NCBI GenBank assembly: GCA_019188255.1
Contig: JAETXT010000012.1
Coordinates: 1,178,001-1,242,000 of the forward strand
DNA from: Verticillium longisporum
Taxonomy: Eukaryota > Ascomycota > Sordariomycetes > Glomerellales > Plectosphaerellaceae
Reading direction: 5' to 3'
Length of the DNA: 64,000 nucleotides
The notes beneath the pieces were generated by a model. That model saw only the letters and a program-made list of their open reading frames with translations. It was not told where the DNA came from and did not search any database. Made by a program: the position numbers and the translations under genes. Numbering within the stretch: the first letter of the stretch is position 1; every line of letters begins with the position of its first letter. Of the stretch, positions 1-11,423 are shown one piece after another.

Positions 1-867
1 ACTCGAACTGGTCTACCAATGTATGCTGACCGATTGTGATGTTCAGCTTGATCAGTATCCTCATCTCGTCGTTCTTGTACGCTGAATAGGGGGCTCGGGG
101 TCGAGGGCATCCTCTTCGGAAAAGGCAAAGGGGTAAAAGTCCATCAGTTGGTCGTGCATCTGGTGAACAATTGCATCGTGGACGTGCTTATTCGCCGGGC
201 CCATCTCCAAGCCTATATCTTCGATGAGCGTCTGCGCAAATGTATCCAGGTGCACGATCCGGTCGTGGAGGTTCCACGTGAAAGTATCTCGCAGCTTCAG
301 CTTATCCGTGTCGACGTCGATGCGCACAGGCACCAGCTCTTCATGCTGCTCCGCCTGCTTCTTGATGTCCTTTTTCTTCCACGTCAACGGCGGCGATCGC
401 CTCTTTCCAAGTCGCGGCTTGAAAGCCGGGTAGAGAATTTGGGTTGGAAACGCCGTCTTGACCCGTGGGTCGATCTCTGTGTGGCCGTTGCCCCAACCGG
501 CGTAGCCCTCGCCATAGAGCCGGGCGGGCGGGAAGTGGTGGCGGTGAGACTCGCGTATAATCTTGTACTCTGCGACCTTGTCGTTGTAGCGCTGGAAGCT
601 GTCGGCGTTGTACCGCATAGCGATGCCCTGAGCGGCCTGGTTTTCCCAGTCGCGCGTCACATAGCGTTCGACCATGAGTTTCTGGAAGGATTCCTTGTCG
701 CGCACGAGAACGGCAGGCGCGGGCTTGGCCTGGGCATCAGATTGAGACGCGTCATCGTTGCCGTTGGCCGAGGCGGCTGCTGATGAGGAAGCGGCTGTCG
801 CGCCGACAGGTGTGGCCGAGGGTGTGGGTGTCGACGCCGACGTGGATGTTGATGGTTGCGCGGCCAT
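1..867 (-). CDS. SNF5: SNF5/SMARCB1-type SWI/SNF chromatin-remodelling subunit, 5' part, broken by window edge and an apparent 1-nt frameshift
   Basis: Core subunit of the SWI/SNF nucleosome remodeller, acting in the nucleus. Translation from ATG 867 (Kozak-like GCC before it) gives a Ser/Thr/Ala/Pro-rich, disordered first ~70 residues, then a basic segment with LGKRRSPPLTWKKKD, then the first SNF5 repeat (LVPVRIDVDTDKLKLRDTF ... FAQTLIEDI). Reading is open to a stop at 61-63. The family continuation of the second repeat (AYKNDEMRILIKLNI, then TLVDQFE) is present at 1-85 but in another frame. A sixth C in the five-C run (plus-strand G run, 89-93) would give ...DPEPPYSAYKNDEMRI without a break. 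No intron fits in the few bases available. The C-terminal part lies outside the window. The identity is clear; whether the frameshift is real or a sequencing error is not. Confidence 0.9.
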
Positions 868-1611
868 GGCTGTGCGCCGAGTCGCCGCGGCGATGCGGCA
901 GGGCCCGTCGGGAATCGATCTGAAGGAGGTTCGGTGGTATGTATCGTGTGGCGACTGCACGCGACGTGTTGGGATGTCGTCGTTGCCGATGGCGGGCGGA
1001 GCTCCAATTTCTTATTTCGAGGTTGGGTCGATGAAGCTGGGAAGCCTCATGTTCGCGCTTGCAGGATTGGACTGCTGCCGTTTCCGTGATGCGGTGTTGC
1101 TGCTAACGCGGCAAAGTACCCCCGACCGTGTTACAGTGGGCAATTGGGCGGAAGAGACTTGGCTCTGCTAGCGCGTCAATTGGTTCGTATCTCTTTGGTT
1201 AGTATTTCGGCTAAATACATGAGGCCAGATAACGAGGTGTTCAAGCGGCCGTCGCTGCCTTGCATCAGGATCGCAGTACTGGCCAATGGGAGTTACCTTG
1301 CTAAGCCGTATAGCACACAGCCCCCCCTGATTACAACCTCGTTATTAGTGGGACGTAAGTCAGGTTGGGACAAAGGCTAGACCAGCTACCGTCTTCCCCT
1401 GACAAAATTCAAGACTATCACGGAGCAGGTTGAGGAGGATCCATCTCAAAATTCAACGCTTCATTTATGCTTCGTATCGTCTTATACATACATATATGCA
1501 GAACGATACTTCCCGATGGAACTACCTAGGCTTCTTTCTTGAAGAGACGAGAAAAACAAGACGCCGTCGCGATGCAAATGTATAAAAGTCACCGTCTTCG
1601 CTCCCAATGCT
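868..1611. other. Intergenic: SNF5 promoter side and 3' side of the protease
   Basis: Lies upstream of SNF5 (transcribed leftwards) and downstream of the aspartic protease (also leftwards). No reading frame with ATG, family motif or splice pattern was found. The stretch nearest 1612 is AT-richer, as expected for a fungal 3' UTR. No further feature can be supported. Confidence 0.6.
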
Positions 1612-3084
1612 TCACATGAAAAATGACACAAGCCCAACGATCCCACTGATGACTCCAGTCAGAAGTGGCCCAGCCAATGGTGTCAATGCATACGCCGCGC
1701 TCTGCGCGGCTGCGGCGCCTCCACCCCGGAGTCCATGCGTGGCAGCCACCGGTTCTGCAACCGTGATAGCCGACGGCACCGAGCTGCGGCCCGTGCCAAT
1801 CTCCAAAATGTTGGATCTCGTAGCGTTGAAACGCGTCTGCGCCAGCGAGATCTCGTTGTTTTCCATGTCATACACAATGTAGGCGGAGCGCATAAAAGTG
1901 TCGCCCAGGACATGAGTGCCGGCACCTGCTGGGGCGAGCCCGAAGAGACACGCGGGCGCGCCGTTCGAGAACGTAGGCTGACGACCCGTGATCTTGAAGA
2001 GATCGAGAACAAGCTCGCTGATGGGCACGGTGATTTTCGGCTTGGAGAAGGTGAAGGTCATGTTGGCCGGGGACTGGCGGAGCGCGCAAGGCACGAAAGC
2101 GACCGCTTGCTCTTCTTGGTAGACGGCACCGACCATCGAGTAAATCTCCTTGACCATGGCGTCCGGAAGGTAGGAGAGGGACGATCCCGAGTCGAGGAGG
2201 ACGGCAATGGCCAGGTCGGAGCCCATGGTGGTAGAACCAAGAGTCACATCGGTCAGCGTCACAAGGAACTCGGAGTGGATGTCGGCGTGCATCTGAATGG
2301 GGAGTGTCTGAAGCTCGCCAACAAAGTGCTCCGTATCCACACCACCGAACAGGATGCTGCCGGTTGAAGCGCTGAGGCTGTTGAGGTACAGACTGAAGGC
2401 GTTGGACTGAATAAGACCTTGCGCTTTCATCTTGGCCGCAATGTTGTCATACGGATCCATCCCTGCTCGGCCGACCTGGACCTCATTCATGGGATAGCCG
2501 ACACCCAGAATGCCCTGCGCAGCTGAGCTCTCATAGCCGATACCAAACTGGAAATCAGTGAGCACGGTGCCGCCGATGTTGAAATCGTCAGTCACGTAGT
2601 CGCCCGTGGCGCCGGACCCGTCGACGTAGGAGATGTTGAAGTAGCTGCCGAGATAGTTGTATGATGACGACTGATTGGCAGCATACATGCCCGATAGGGC
2701 ACAAGGATTAGGGACCTCCTGGCAGAGCTGTGAGTTGGCGGTGTTGACCCAGAGATCACTGCTGCCTGTGTCCAGATGCAGGCGGAACTGCTGTGGAGGG
2801 TTGCCGAGAGTGGCGTTGACAAAGTACAGGGTTTGCTGAGGGGGTCGGTCAGTGGAATATTCCTAGCTGGCCGATGGCGCCGTACGTACCAGGTTGTCTA
2901 ATGAAGTTGTAACAGTATTTCTCCGCCGCATGCCATTCTTGTCGTTTGGAGCCTGAATTATCTTGCTTTCCAAGTCGAAACCGATGACCCGCGCGGGGCT
3001 GCCGTCTCTCTTCCGTAACGCGACGGCCTCGCCAGTCGAAGTCAACAGTAGGGAGGAGAGAACCCATATTGGTACTGTCCTCAT
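1612..3084 (-). CDS. Secreted, probably GPI-anchored aspartic protease (pepsin A1 family, yapsin/candidapepsin-like)
   Basis: Two exons: 3084-2890 and 2835-1612. The intron of 54 bp has donor GTACGT and acceptor CTCAG, phase 0. Product 472 residues. The chosen ATG gives a signal peptide (MRTVPIWVLSSLLL) followed by a dibasic processing site (LRKRDG), as in yapsins. An upstream in-frame reading to 3171 begins with a longer, less hydrophobic stretch. Both catalytic motifs are present: DTGSS (Asp87) just after the splice junction and DSGSS (Asp280). The fold motifs LYFVNATLGNPPQ and SDLWVN match the pepsin family. The C-terminus is a Gly/Ala-rich spacer and a hydrophobic tail ending VGLVSFFM, consistent with a GPI attachment signal, so cell wall or plasma membrane is the likely site. 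Role inferred: processing of surface or secreted proteins at basic residues. Paralog assignment (OpsB-like versus others) cannot be settled here. Confidence 0.92.
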
Positions 3085-5089
3085 GATGGCGCGGAGAATG
3101 AAGGTGAAGGACAGCCGGCGACTTTGCTGACAGACCGGTGCCGGGGGCGGGGCAGAACTCAGGAAACACAAGAGGCGTGTTGCGATACCATCGGACTGAC
3201 TGACGGATACAAGACAATCAATGTTCTATTCGTCGAATGAAGGACTGAAAGGGCCTCCCAAGAGGCAAGTCGACGCCGGGCCAGGAAGAAGAATAGAAGG
3301 CGATGCTCGTGCAAGGGTTGTGAGCTGTAAATTGACAAGAAATTAAGTCCGCTGATGGTCATATGGTTGTTGAGATGGAGGAGCCCCCAGTATTAGCGAC
3401 GGTCCTGCGCGCAAATAGGCGGGACAGACAAAGTGAGGATACAGATAGACGAAAGGAGAATACGGGTGAGCAGAGTCAAGAACAAAAGAAGAGGGATGGG
3501 TGTTTGGTGTCGGAGACTACCGATAATGATATGTGAGGGTAGCAAAAGAAGAATGACTTCGCAAGCAGGGTCAAGGGCATGAGAAGACGAGAAACCCGAG
3601 AGACTGGCAGATCGTCTTGGAATAGAACAATGGGTCAGGGAACAAGACGGCGGGGAGCACGGTACGCTGGTTGACACGGCCAAGTGTTTTTTGCTGGGGA
3701 TTCCGAAAGCGATTTTCGCCCCGACGGCCTCACAGAGGGGAAAGCAGAGTAGTGAATGCTACAAGGTCATCATGCTTGCGGGGGCCCAGAGGAGTCGCTT
3801 GTTTGGAAAGCCGTGAAGAGCTCGTCGCCAGCGACAAGTGTGAGGGCGGCGGTGTGTCACTGCGCGCTCGAGTCGGGTCAGGGGACCAAAGAGAGGGCGT
3901 TGGCGCGAGGTTGAAACACGAAGGACGTCTGGGCGTCAAGGAGCCGAGCGACTTCTGTAACAACTCGCGTGGATCATCAGACAGGTCTGGAACCGCCGCA
4001 GCCATGCCACCTCAACCATTCAGGCAAGGTAGCCCAATTCGAAATTGCCATGGACGCAATCGGCAGAGCACATCATAGGGCTGGGAAGTCGTCAGCGAGA
4101 CGAGGCGTCGTGAGTATACAATCAACATGGTGCTCCGCGCCCCCGAACGCAGACCCCCGTACTGTTTCCTCGGGCCAACGCGAATAGAGTGCTTGCCGCA
4201 AAGCTTGTCGTACACAAGCTAACATGGGGGGATGGCTTCGTCTGCTTTCCTTTGGCGACGGCACAATGTCGATGAAGACTGACGACGATGCTGCGTGTTT
4301 GAAGCACCTCATACAGCAACCCGTGAGACCCGGTTCGTTCGCAACTGCTCCCAGTCCAAGAATGGTGGGGGCTGTTATGTTTCGCTCTGCGGTTCCATCA
4401 GACCGATTTCAGACTTCAGACGACGGTAAAAGGACAGGCCGATGGCGTGGCCGCGGATCATGATCATGGTAGCGATGGTGACTGATGGATCTGAGGAGTG
4501 GCGCGTGCTGGACATGATCGCCGTGGTGTTCTGGGGACATGGGGCAGGTTCCATAAGGAGGGGGCGGGACCAGAGGCAGGAACGCCCGGTGCGTCCAGTG
4601 GGCTTATGTAATGAATGCCCAGAACCCCTGACGAGGTGCTGTTGCCGTCTTGCCAATCGTCGACCAGTCAGACGACAGCTCTAAACACCAGGCAGACCTA
4701 CACCACCATCACCAATCATCCTTTGCTTTATCTGGATGCCTGCACGTCGACATGATCTTCCAGGAAGACTGAGAGGGAGCCGGCAAGCCACGAGTCTTGG
4801 CATGACACTCTCGATCTGCAATGAAGCGACATGTCTCTGCCGTTACACCATTCGGCTTGGACATGGTCATCGTACCTGCATCAGCTCAAAGTAAGCCGTG
4901 AGGCTGAAGACCAAGATAATCAGCCCGACGGCTGTGCCTCCCGTCACAATGTTTGCTAAATGTCTGCCTGGAATGGGCTCTGTATATCTCGCGACGATAA
5001 ACCGAAATTCTGAAGGACGCCGTGCCTCGTAGTGCCCCTCCCCTGACCTGACCATTCTCATGCAAACCGAACTCTCCTCTTCGCCCGCC
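3085..5089. other. Divergent intergenic region between the protease and VMA11
   Basis: About 2 kb between two divergently transcribed genes. The part next to the protease start (3100-3700) is strongly pyrimidine-rich on the protease sense strand, as in fungal 5' leaders. Reading frames here start at TTG/GTG, overlap on both strands and show no family motif. No gene is supported. Confidence 0.6.
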
Positions 5090-5857
5090 ATGGATCTTGT
5101 TGCAAGCATGTACCGCTGGTTCGTCAACGAGCACCCTACGCATCAAGACGCGCCCAGCTAACCTCTTCCCCAAAATGCCGGCAGCCCAGCATATGCCGTA
5201 AGCCCACCACCCCATCTCTGTCGAATCTCCCATCCATAATCCCTAGTGGCAGTCACTCTGACAATTCCCCCCCAAAAATGATAGCCCGTCTTCGGCGCCC
5301 TGGGCTGCTGCTCAGCCATCACACTGACCGTCATCGGTGCCTCCTATGGCACCGCCAAGTCGGCCCCTGCCATCTTCGCCTCCGGCGTCCTACGCCCCGA
5401 CCGCCTCATGCAGAACACGCTGTGCGCCGTCATGGCCCAGATCCTGGCCATCTACGGCCTCGTCGCCTCTGTCCTCATTGCCGGCGACCTCAGGGAGAAG
5501 ACGACCCTCTACGCGGCATTCCTGCAGCTCGGCGCCGGGCTCGCCGTCGGGCTGAGCGGCATGGCGGCTGGTTTCAGCATTGGCATCATCGGCGATGCGG
5601 GCGGTGCGTTTTTGTCCCTTTCCCCCCCTCTTCAACCTCCCTCTCATCCTAGCATCTCCCCCTTCATCCACAGGAGTAGTGCTTCGGCTAACATACGCAT
5701 GTGCTTGACAGTGAGAGCGAGCACCCAGCAGCCCAGGCTCTACTCTGGAATGGTGCTGATTCTCATCTTTGCCGAGGTGCTGGGGTTGTACGGGGTCATC
5801 GTTGCCATTTTGATGCTCACCAGGTCGAAAGTTGATGTGACGGTGTGCGAGATCTGA
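5090..5857 (+). CDS. VMA11: V-type H+-ATPase proteolipid subunit c' (VMA11-like), four exons with a 13-nt microexon
   Basis: Membrane-sector (V0) ring subunit that carries protons in vacuolar and Golgi acidification. Proposed exons: 5090-5109, 5185-5197, 5285-5603, 5712-5857; product 165 residues. The 5' end was built from a GCTAAC branch site at about 5158, acceptor GGCAG, and a 13-nt exon before GTAAGC. Together these give MDLVASIPAYA joined to PVFGALGCC, matching the family's short luminal N-terminus. Four hydrophobic segments follow. The fourth ([16 protein letters not shown]) keeps the proton-binding glutamate, Glu139. VR..TQQPRL before helix 4 points to c' rather than c. Odd: the first two helices have lost the usual glycine-rich pattern (SAPAIFASG where SGxGIxxxG is expected). 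The microexon model is inferred; RNA evidence would decide it. Confidence 0.82.
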
Positions 5858-6230
5858 AAGCCCCCCTTTTAGTGACAGATGCTCGAAACGCTGCCCGTAA
5901 CCTGGGTACCGTCAAGAGTGGCGTTCGCACTCTCTCGGGCCGGATGATTGGTAGTGAAAGCGCTCAGGTCACTTTGACTGTGAGTGACGTTGTGGGTTCA
6001 GTCGTACGATATTTATGAAGAGAAAAAAGAAACACCAACCTGAAGCTCGTGCACCGCTCTCAATATCGCCGCCATTATGAATGCCACGCCCATCACTCAC
6101 GTCACCGTCCAAAAGCCACCGCTAAATCGCAAAGCTGAATTGTATTCCACCCACAGGGTACTCCCCGACACCCGCGCTCGTGCAGCAATCCCGCAATATG
6201 CACAGCACAAACCATACCCGGACTGTACAC
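5858..6230. other. Short intergenic region between convergent genes VMA11 and VPS18
   Basis: Holds only the two facing 3' ends. A small ATG-initiated frame at 6077-6268 overlaps the end of VPS18 and has no recognisable features, so it is not called. Confidence 0.6.
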
Positions 6231-9216
6231 TCACACAACCCACTCGACAAGGTTGTCCCTCGCTGTGACAAACGGTTCATCGATCCTCTTGATGGCAAAA
6301 TCGCTGCATAGAATACTGCACACAGGATTAGTCAGGCAAACCTTGATGGAAGGGATTGTGGTGTAAACATACCAAGCCGAAGCAACAAGTGAGTCCAGCT
6401 CCGTAATCATGGCCTCCCGCTTCACGCCACTGACGAGTCCCTTGCTGATCTGCACCTGCAGCTCCTTGATTCTCTTGCTCGTCCCGACGCCGGCTTGCTC
6501 GAGCACCTTTCGCCCGAGGCAGTCCGAGTGGAACGAGTGCTGGCACGGGAACACGAAGAATTGACGGCTCAACAGTGGAAGCCCACAAACGTAGCACTTC
6601 TCGCCCGGCTCGACAATGGCGTATCGTTGATCGAGCGCGGCAATGTCGACCTTGATGTTGGCGGCTGTCTGCGATGACTCGTCCATCTCCTTCTTGAGTC
6701 CGTCAATGTTGCGGCTGTAGTCTTCGAGCGCCGCGCAGATCTCTTCTTTGAAATCGTCGATGACGACAAAGTCTGGGAAGAAGGGGATCAGATCTTCAAT
6801 CTTGAGAAGGTCGCACCTCTTAAGGAATTCGATCGCTGTCTTGATTCCGTCAGACTGGGTGATGACCTTGCGGGCTACGGCAAGCCAGAGGCGCTTGCGC
6901 AGAGGCGGATTCGACATGGGCCGGTCAGCAATGACAGACGCTAGCTCAATGGCATCATGGGAGAGAGCCAGATCTACTGCCTGTAGGTACTGGCCCATGC
7001 TCGTGTAGATATGAACGCACGATAGTGTTCGGTGGTGTTGGATGCACAGGCGCAGCGCAAAGTCGGGGTCGTAGTCGGGTTCGTCGCCCTGAGCCTCCAG
7101 GTATGCGAGCAGGCCGGCCTCATCGGAGGAAGGATGAGACGCATGAATAGAGACCAGGGTATTGTGGACAGCTGAGTCTTTCGACTTGACCTGATTGATG
7201 ATGTATTGCAAATAACGAACAGCCTGGTTTTGGGTAAGCGGCCCCTTGAAGTTGCGGTTGTACTCCAAGAGTGCGGGGATGAGGCTTCGCGGCTTCAGGT
7301 CCGAGTGCCGCATTAAAATCTCCACCAGATCTGTTGCAACATGGGTCATGAGCACAGTACTGTAGCGGTAGAAGACTTCTGGATCTGTCTGCTTCTTCAG
7401 CACATTGAGGACTTCAGGCCACCTCTCGCGCTGGACCCAGTAGGACAGGACGTAGTTGTAGTCGTTGACCGCGTTGGCAAAGTAGAGCAGTTCACGCTCG
7501 CGGCCATGCGAGCTGACAACGTCGTATACTGTTCGCTTGTCAAGGTCTTGCTTGTACTTGTTGACGAATTCTTTGTACTCTTTCTCAACGTCCTGAAGTT
7601 GTTCTTTCGACTGTTTCGGGTTGAGGTTTTCGGTCAGTTCAGCCTGTGATATGATTGTATCATCGAGCGAGTTCAGCTTGGCCATGAAGACCTCCACAAG
7701 CCAGCTTGCAATCATGACTCTTTGCATAATGGCACCCTTCTTCAAAGACCCTAGCTTGGCGAGCAAATACTTTCGCAAGGCGTCAGGCTGCGCATTGTCG
7801 ATGAGCGATAGTGCGACTTCTTCAAAGGGCTTGTTGCTGCGTCCGTACACCGCAGCCGCTTCCAAGAAGTAGCCTTTGCCCACTAAGTAGTCACCGTATG
7901 CCGTAGCTATTGTTTCTTTCTGCGTTGGAGTCTTCGCATGTTGCAGCGCGCCGTCAAACTGCTGCATTTTGAGCATGATCTGCCAGATGCTGCGGTCTTC
8001 GTCTGTGACAACAACCTCGAAAATCTCCTGGCTGGTGAAGAGCCAGAACGTATTCTTCTGCAGATCCACGTACAGCCCGAGAGCGGTCTGTCCGGCGTCG
8101 AGAACAATTTGGTCGTACACGATGGCCCCTGTCAACCGATTGGTGGCCACTACACGACCACCAACCAAGTGCAGGATGTGCCATTGAGTAAGTGCAATGG
8201 CATCCACAAACTCGGGTGATCCTCTCCTCTTCGATGCCTCGGCGTGAATCAAATCCGTTCGCGCTTGAAGTTTTGAGCCGGCAAATACCTTCTTGCCCAG
8301 TTCTGCATCAGCATCTGTCAACAGCTTGCCGTGGAAGACGCCCTGAGACGTCAACCACGCATACGCCCTCTCGGCCTCTTCGTCGTCGTAGGGGTTCGTT
8401 TCGGGCGGATCCGGGGACACGACAAGCGAAGATGGTGCCGCCCCGGAAGCTCGCGACAGTTCATGTATGGTAGGTTGCTCGGACTCGAATAATTTGGTGT
8501 ACACGGAGCCATGACTGTCGTACCCATTGCCAATCTTGCCAGAGAGGTGGAAGAGCCTGCTCTGCTGCGCGATCATGAGCCGTCGAACGTCAGATTTCCC
8601 CTGCGGAGCATCCGCCCAGAGACCGGTAACAGGGCCATCTTGCAGCCGGTGGAGGTTCTTCAAGCGTATGTCCTTCTTGTAGAACTCAGAGGTCGCCTCA
8701 ATCAGGGCTTCGTAGATGTTGCCGTCTGAGGCACCCAGAATGATCTCGCGCGTCGATGCGGTCGGCAATGAAGGGTTCCATGCGACACTCTCTATCGAGA
8801 CGCCCCGCAACCTAGCCAGCGGTCGGGGGTTCTTGTGCTGCGAGTGCAGGTAGTAATTTTCGCCGAGTGCCGTGCAAATAAGAAGATGCGATGCCGTAGG
8901 GTCGAGGAACATGCGGCGGATGACGCCTACTTCGGAGGTCTTTTTCGGAAGGTCAATGTCTATCACTGTGTTAGCCTCACCCGCTGATATGTCGAGGCAC
9001 GACGGCAGACAAACCATCAATGTCTTCTGGCTTGTTGAGATCGATGCGCAGGATGCGCCCATTCGAGAGGGCGAGAACGAGGACGTTGTTCGCCACCTGG
9101 GCCGCTACAAAATCGGCGGCGACGGAGAATTGCAGCTGCACTCGCTCGACGACGAACATGGGCAGCTCATCCGTGTCGAGGGCGGCACCGAGGCCATCGG
9201 GGGTAGTGAGTGCCAT
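6231..9216 (-). CDS. VPS18: Vacuolar sorting protein Vps18/Pep3, HOPS/CORVET core subunit
   Basis: Three exons: 9216-9015, 8959-6373, 6315-6231; product 957 residues, the usual size. The ATG sits in GCCACCATGG. N-terminal beta-propeller region (VERVQLQFSVAADFVAAQV, then LALSNGRILRIDL), a long alpha-helical solenoid with clathrin-repeat character, and a C-terminal RING-H2 finger starting near residue 856 (CYVCG, CQHSFHSDCL). The last Cys pair is split by the second intron and restored as CILCSDFAIKRIDEPF. Intron 1 has donor GTTTGT and a GCTAAC branch site; intron 2 has donor GTATGT and an ACTAAT branch site. Vps18 joins Vps11, Vps16 and Vps33 in the tethering complexes that drive endosome and vacuole fusion. 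The identity is secure. Confidence 0.96.
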
Positions 9217-9978
9217 GGTGGCTGTTTTATCGAGCTGGTGTTGCCATGCACTGTCGTTTCGCTTGTTGTAAAATCGATGGATTGAATCTCGTCGTTCGCC
9301 CGTCGTCCAAGGAGAAAACTGAGCTGCGTGGTGTCGTTGCCGAGGATCGAGACTGGCGGGGATGTCGTTGTTGACAAGGCAGCGAGCTCTGGGCGAGCTT
9401 CGCCTGAGGTGGCTGGAGGGATGATGTCGTTGGTGGAGGATGCGTCGAGCTCATGTCTCCACTTTTAGCCTGTGGAGGTCCTTTGGTGTTGAGCGAGCGC
9501 CCGCACTGGATGACCGCTGATCAAAAGAGTGAGTGTATCTACCTAGCCACAATTTCGACGTGATCAACAAGACCTGCGGATGCGAAAACAACCTGCATGA
9601 GTGGTCACACAGGAATGCAGGGAGTGCAGGGTTGTAATCATGAACCCTGGCTGTATTTCCACGTCTAACATGGTAGATCGTAACTGACAACCACATTCAA
9701 GCAATTCTGGGCCAGCACTTTGGCTGATCGTTGCCCGATGATGGGTAATTCCATCCATCTCCCATCTCAATCCAACGCCTGCTTGAGAAGCATCCCTACG
9801 ATGACAGAAGAAGATACAACAACGCCTAAATGTTTGCTGAAACACACAAAAAGCCGTGTCCCTGGGTATCATCCTATCCGCTCACATCCTCGGAGACAAC
9901 TGGCATAGGTTAGGGACTCAGAAGAGGCCTCCTTCCCTTCCGGATCCATACACTCCATCGCCGAAAAGCCGATACTGA
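9217..9978. other. Intergenic: VPS18 promoter and 3' side of the methyltransferase
   Basis: Two leftward genes flank this region. Frames overlapping 9217-9454 run antisense or upstream of VPS18 without motifs. No gene is seen. Confidence 0.55.
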
Positions 9979-11423
9979 CTAATCCAGTCTCATATCATGA
10001 GTGACGACTTGGGGCACGAACTCCGGCTCCTCACCTCGCTCCTGTTCCTCCTGTGGTATCGTTGCCGTCGGCTTCCTCCCGACGACTGACCGAATCTTTA
10101 CATTGAGGCCTTTTGCCTTGATCGGATCTCTTGCGAAGCGTGTCATTTCGCGGGCGACGTTCAAGCATGCCTCCTTGACCTCGTCCGCTTCCCATCCCAT
10201 GTGCTGTGTCAGCGGTCGTAGTGTTGAAGCCTCCAGTCCATCGATGCAGGAGATGAGCCACAGCTTGCCGCCGCCAGCCTCAATGTTGATGGGAATGACG
10301 TGTTCCGTCATCTTAATGTCTACAAAGCCCGCCCTGTGTAACAGCGAAGGGCTGAGATGTTGCAACCCTCGCGGCCGGCCGCTCTTTGCGGTGGAAAGAG
10401 TGAGATCTCTTACAAGCCTGTGAATATCCGATTCTTCGGGAAAAGATGAGAGGAACGCTTTCAGAGCGCTACTAGAGTCGTCAATGTCCATCAGCTCTAT
10501 CCAGCCGCCGGGCTTGATCACCGTCAATGCCTCCTGGTAGATAAAGTTCCAATCTTCAAAGGCGCCCAGCATGTCTCGAAAATGAACCAGATCAAAAGAA
10601 TCTGGCTCTCTCGTCCACTCAAGCTCGGCATCGTCAATTTCGAAGAAGCAATTCGCCGGTACAGACGTTGGTTGTATAGCGGATATGTCGGTCCCAATCA
10701 CCTCGCAGTCAGGGAAGGCGTCTGACACACAAATCGCCCATTCGCCAATGCCGGTGCCAATATCTAATATCCTGTCGGGATCGTGAAGCGCAACCGATGA
10801 GAGTTCGCCGTCGAAAATGTCAGAGTAGATACGGTGGATCAAGCTCATGCGGCATTGTTCGTACTCGTCATTTGGCATATGGTAGTGAGGGCCACAGTAC
10901 CGTCGACCGTGTTCCCACCGATAGTCCAAGTCTTGCTCTGTGATAGATCGTGTTGACGCCCTGTGCGACGAGTCCGTCTTGTCAGTCTCTGCGCCACGTG
11001 GAATATGCGGGCCGGTCGCACGCGATGCGGGGGATGTAAGGAAGGGAAAACCAACATTTCCATGTCGCGCTCGGTGGGCAGTGGCTCATCAGGGTCATGC
11101 GCATCCACCAAGGCTGGGTGTTCGCTATCGTTGGGGACAGAGGTCGAGTGGTCGTCACTCATGTTCGCATCGGCGTCGTTGTCGGCGGCGAGGGCCCCGA
11201 CGGCGCTGTTGAGCTCCTCTGAGCCCGTGACGCTGGTCATCTCGGTGTAGGTGCCGCCTTCGCTGTCCAGTCTGTCGCTAGAAAGTCCTCCGTCGCTCGA
11301 CTTGCCTTCGGTGGACAGCGTAGACATGGTGCCCGTGCCGATTCCGTCAAGCGACTGGTTGTGGTGAGCGCGCGATCTGGGGCAGGTCCCTGACCGTTTC
11401 TTGGAGCGGCGATTTCTGGCCAT
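9979..11423 (-). CDS. LaeA-like SAM-dependent methyltransferase with acidic N-terminal extension
   Basis: Two exons: 11423-11056 and 10960-9979; product 449 residues. Exon 1 encodes a basic start (MARNRRSKKRS) and a Ser/Asp/Glu-rich disordered region of about 120 residues. Exon 2 encodes the Rossmann methyltransferase: DYRWEHGRRYCGPHY, typical of this group, then SAM-binding motif I ILDIGTGIGEWAI (about 187-199), the acidic motif-II region VIGTDIS, a PANCFFEIDDAE segment, and FDLVHFRDM. This is the fungal LaeA/Methyltransf_23 layout, a family that includes the velvet partner LaeA and many relatives of unknown substrate; this is probably one of the latter. The junction uses donor GTTGGT and acceptor CACAG, which keeps frame (GAA AT/G GCG) but is weaker than usual. 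No secondary-metabolite cluster lies next to it. Confidence 0.88.

Noticed and set aside
148..783. 211-codon open frame on the plus strand
   Set aside because: Antisense of SNF5, which has clear family domains on the other strand.
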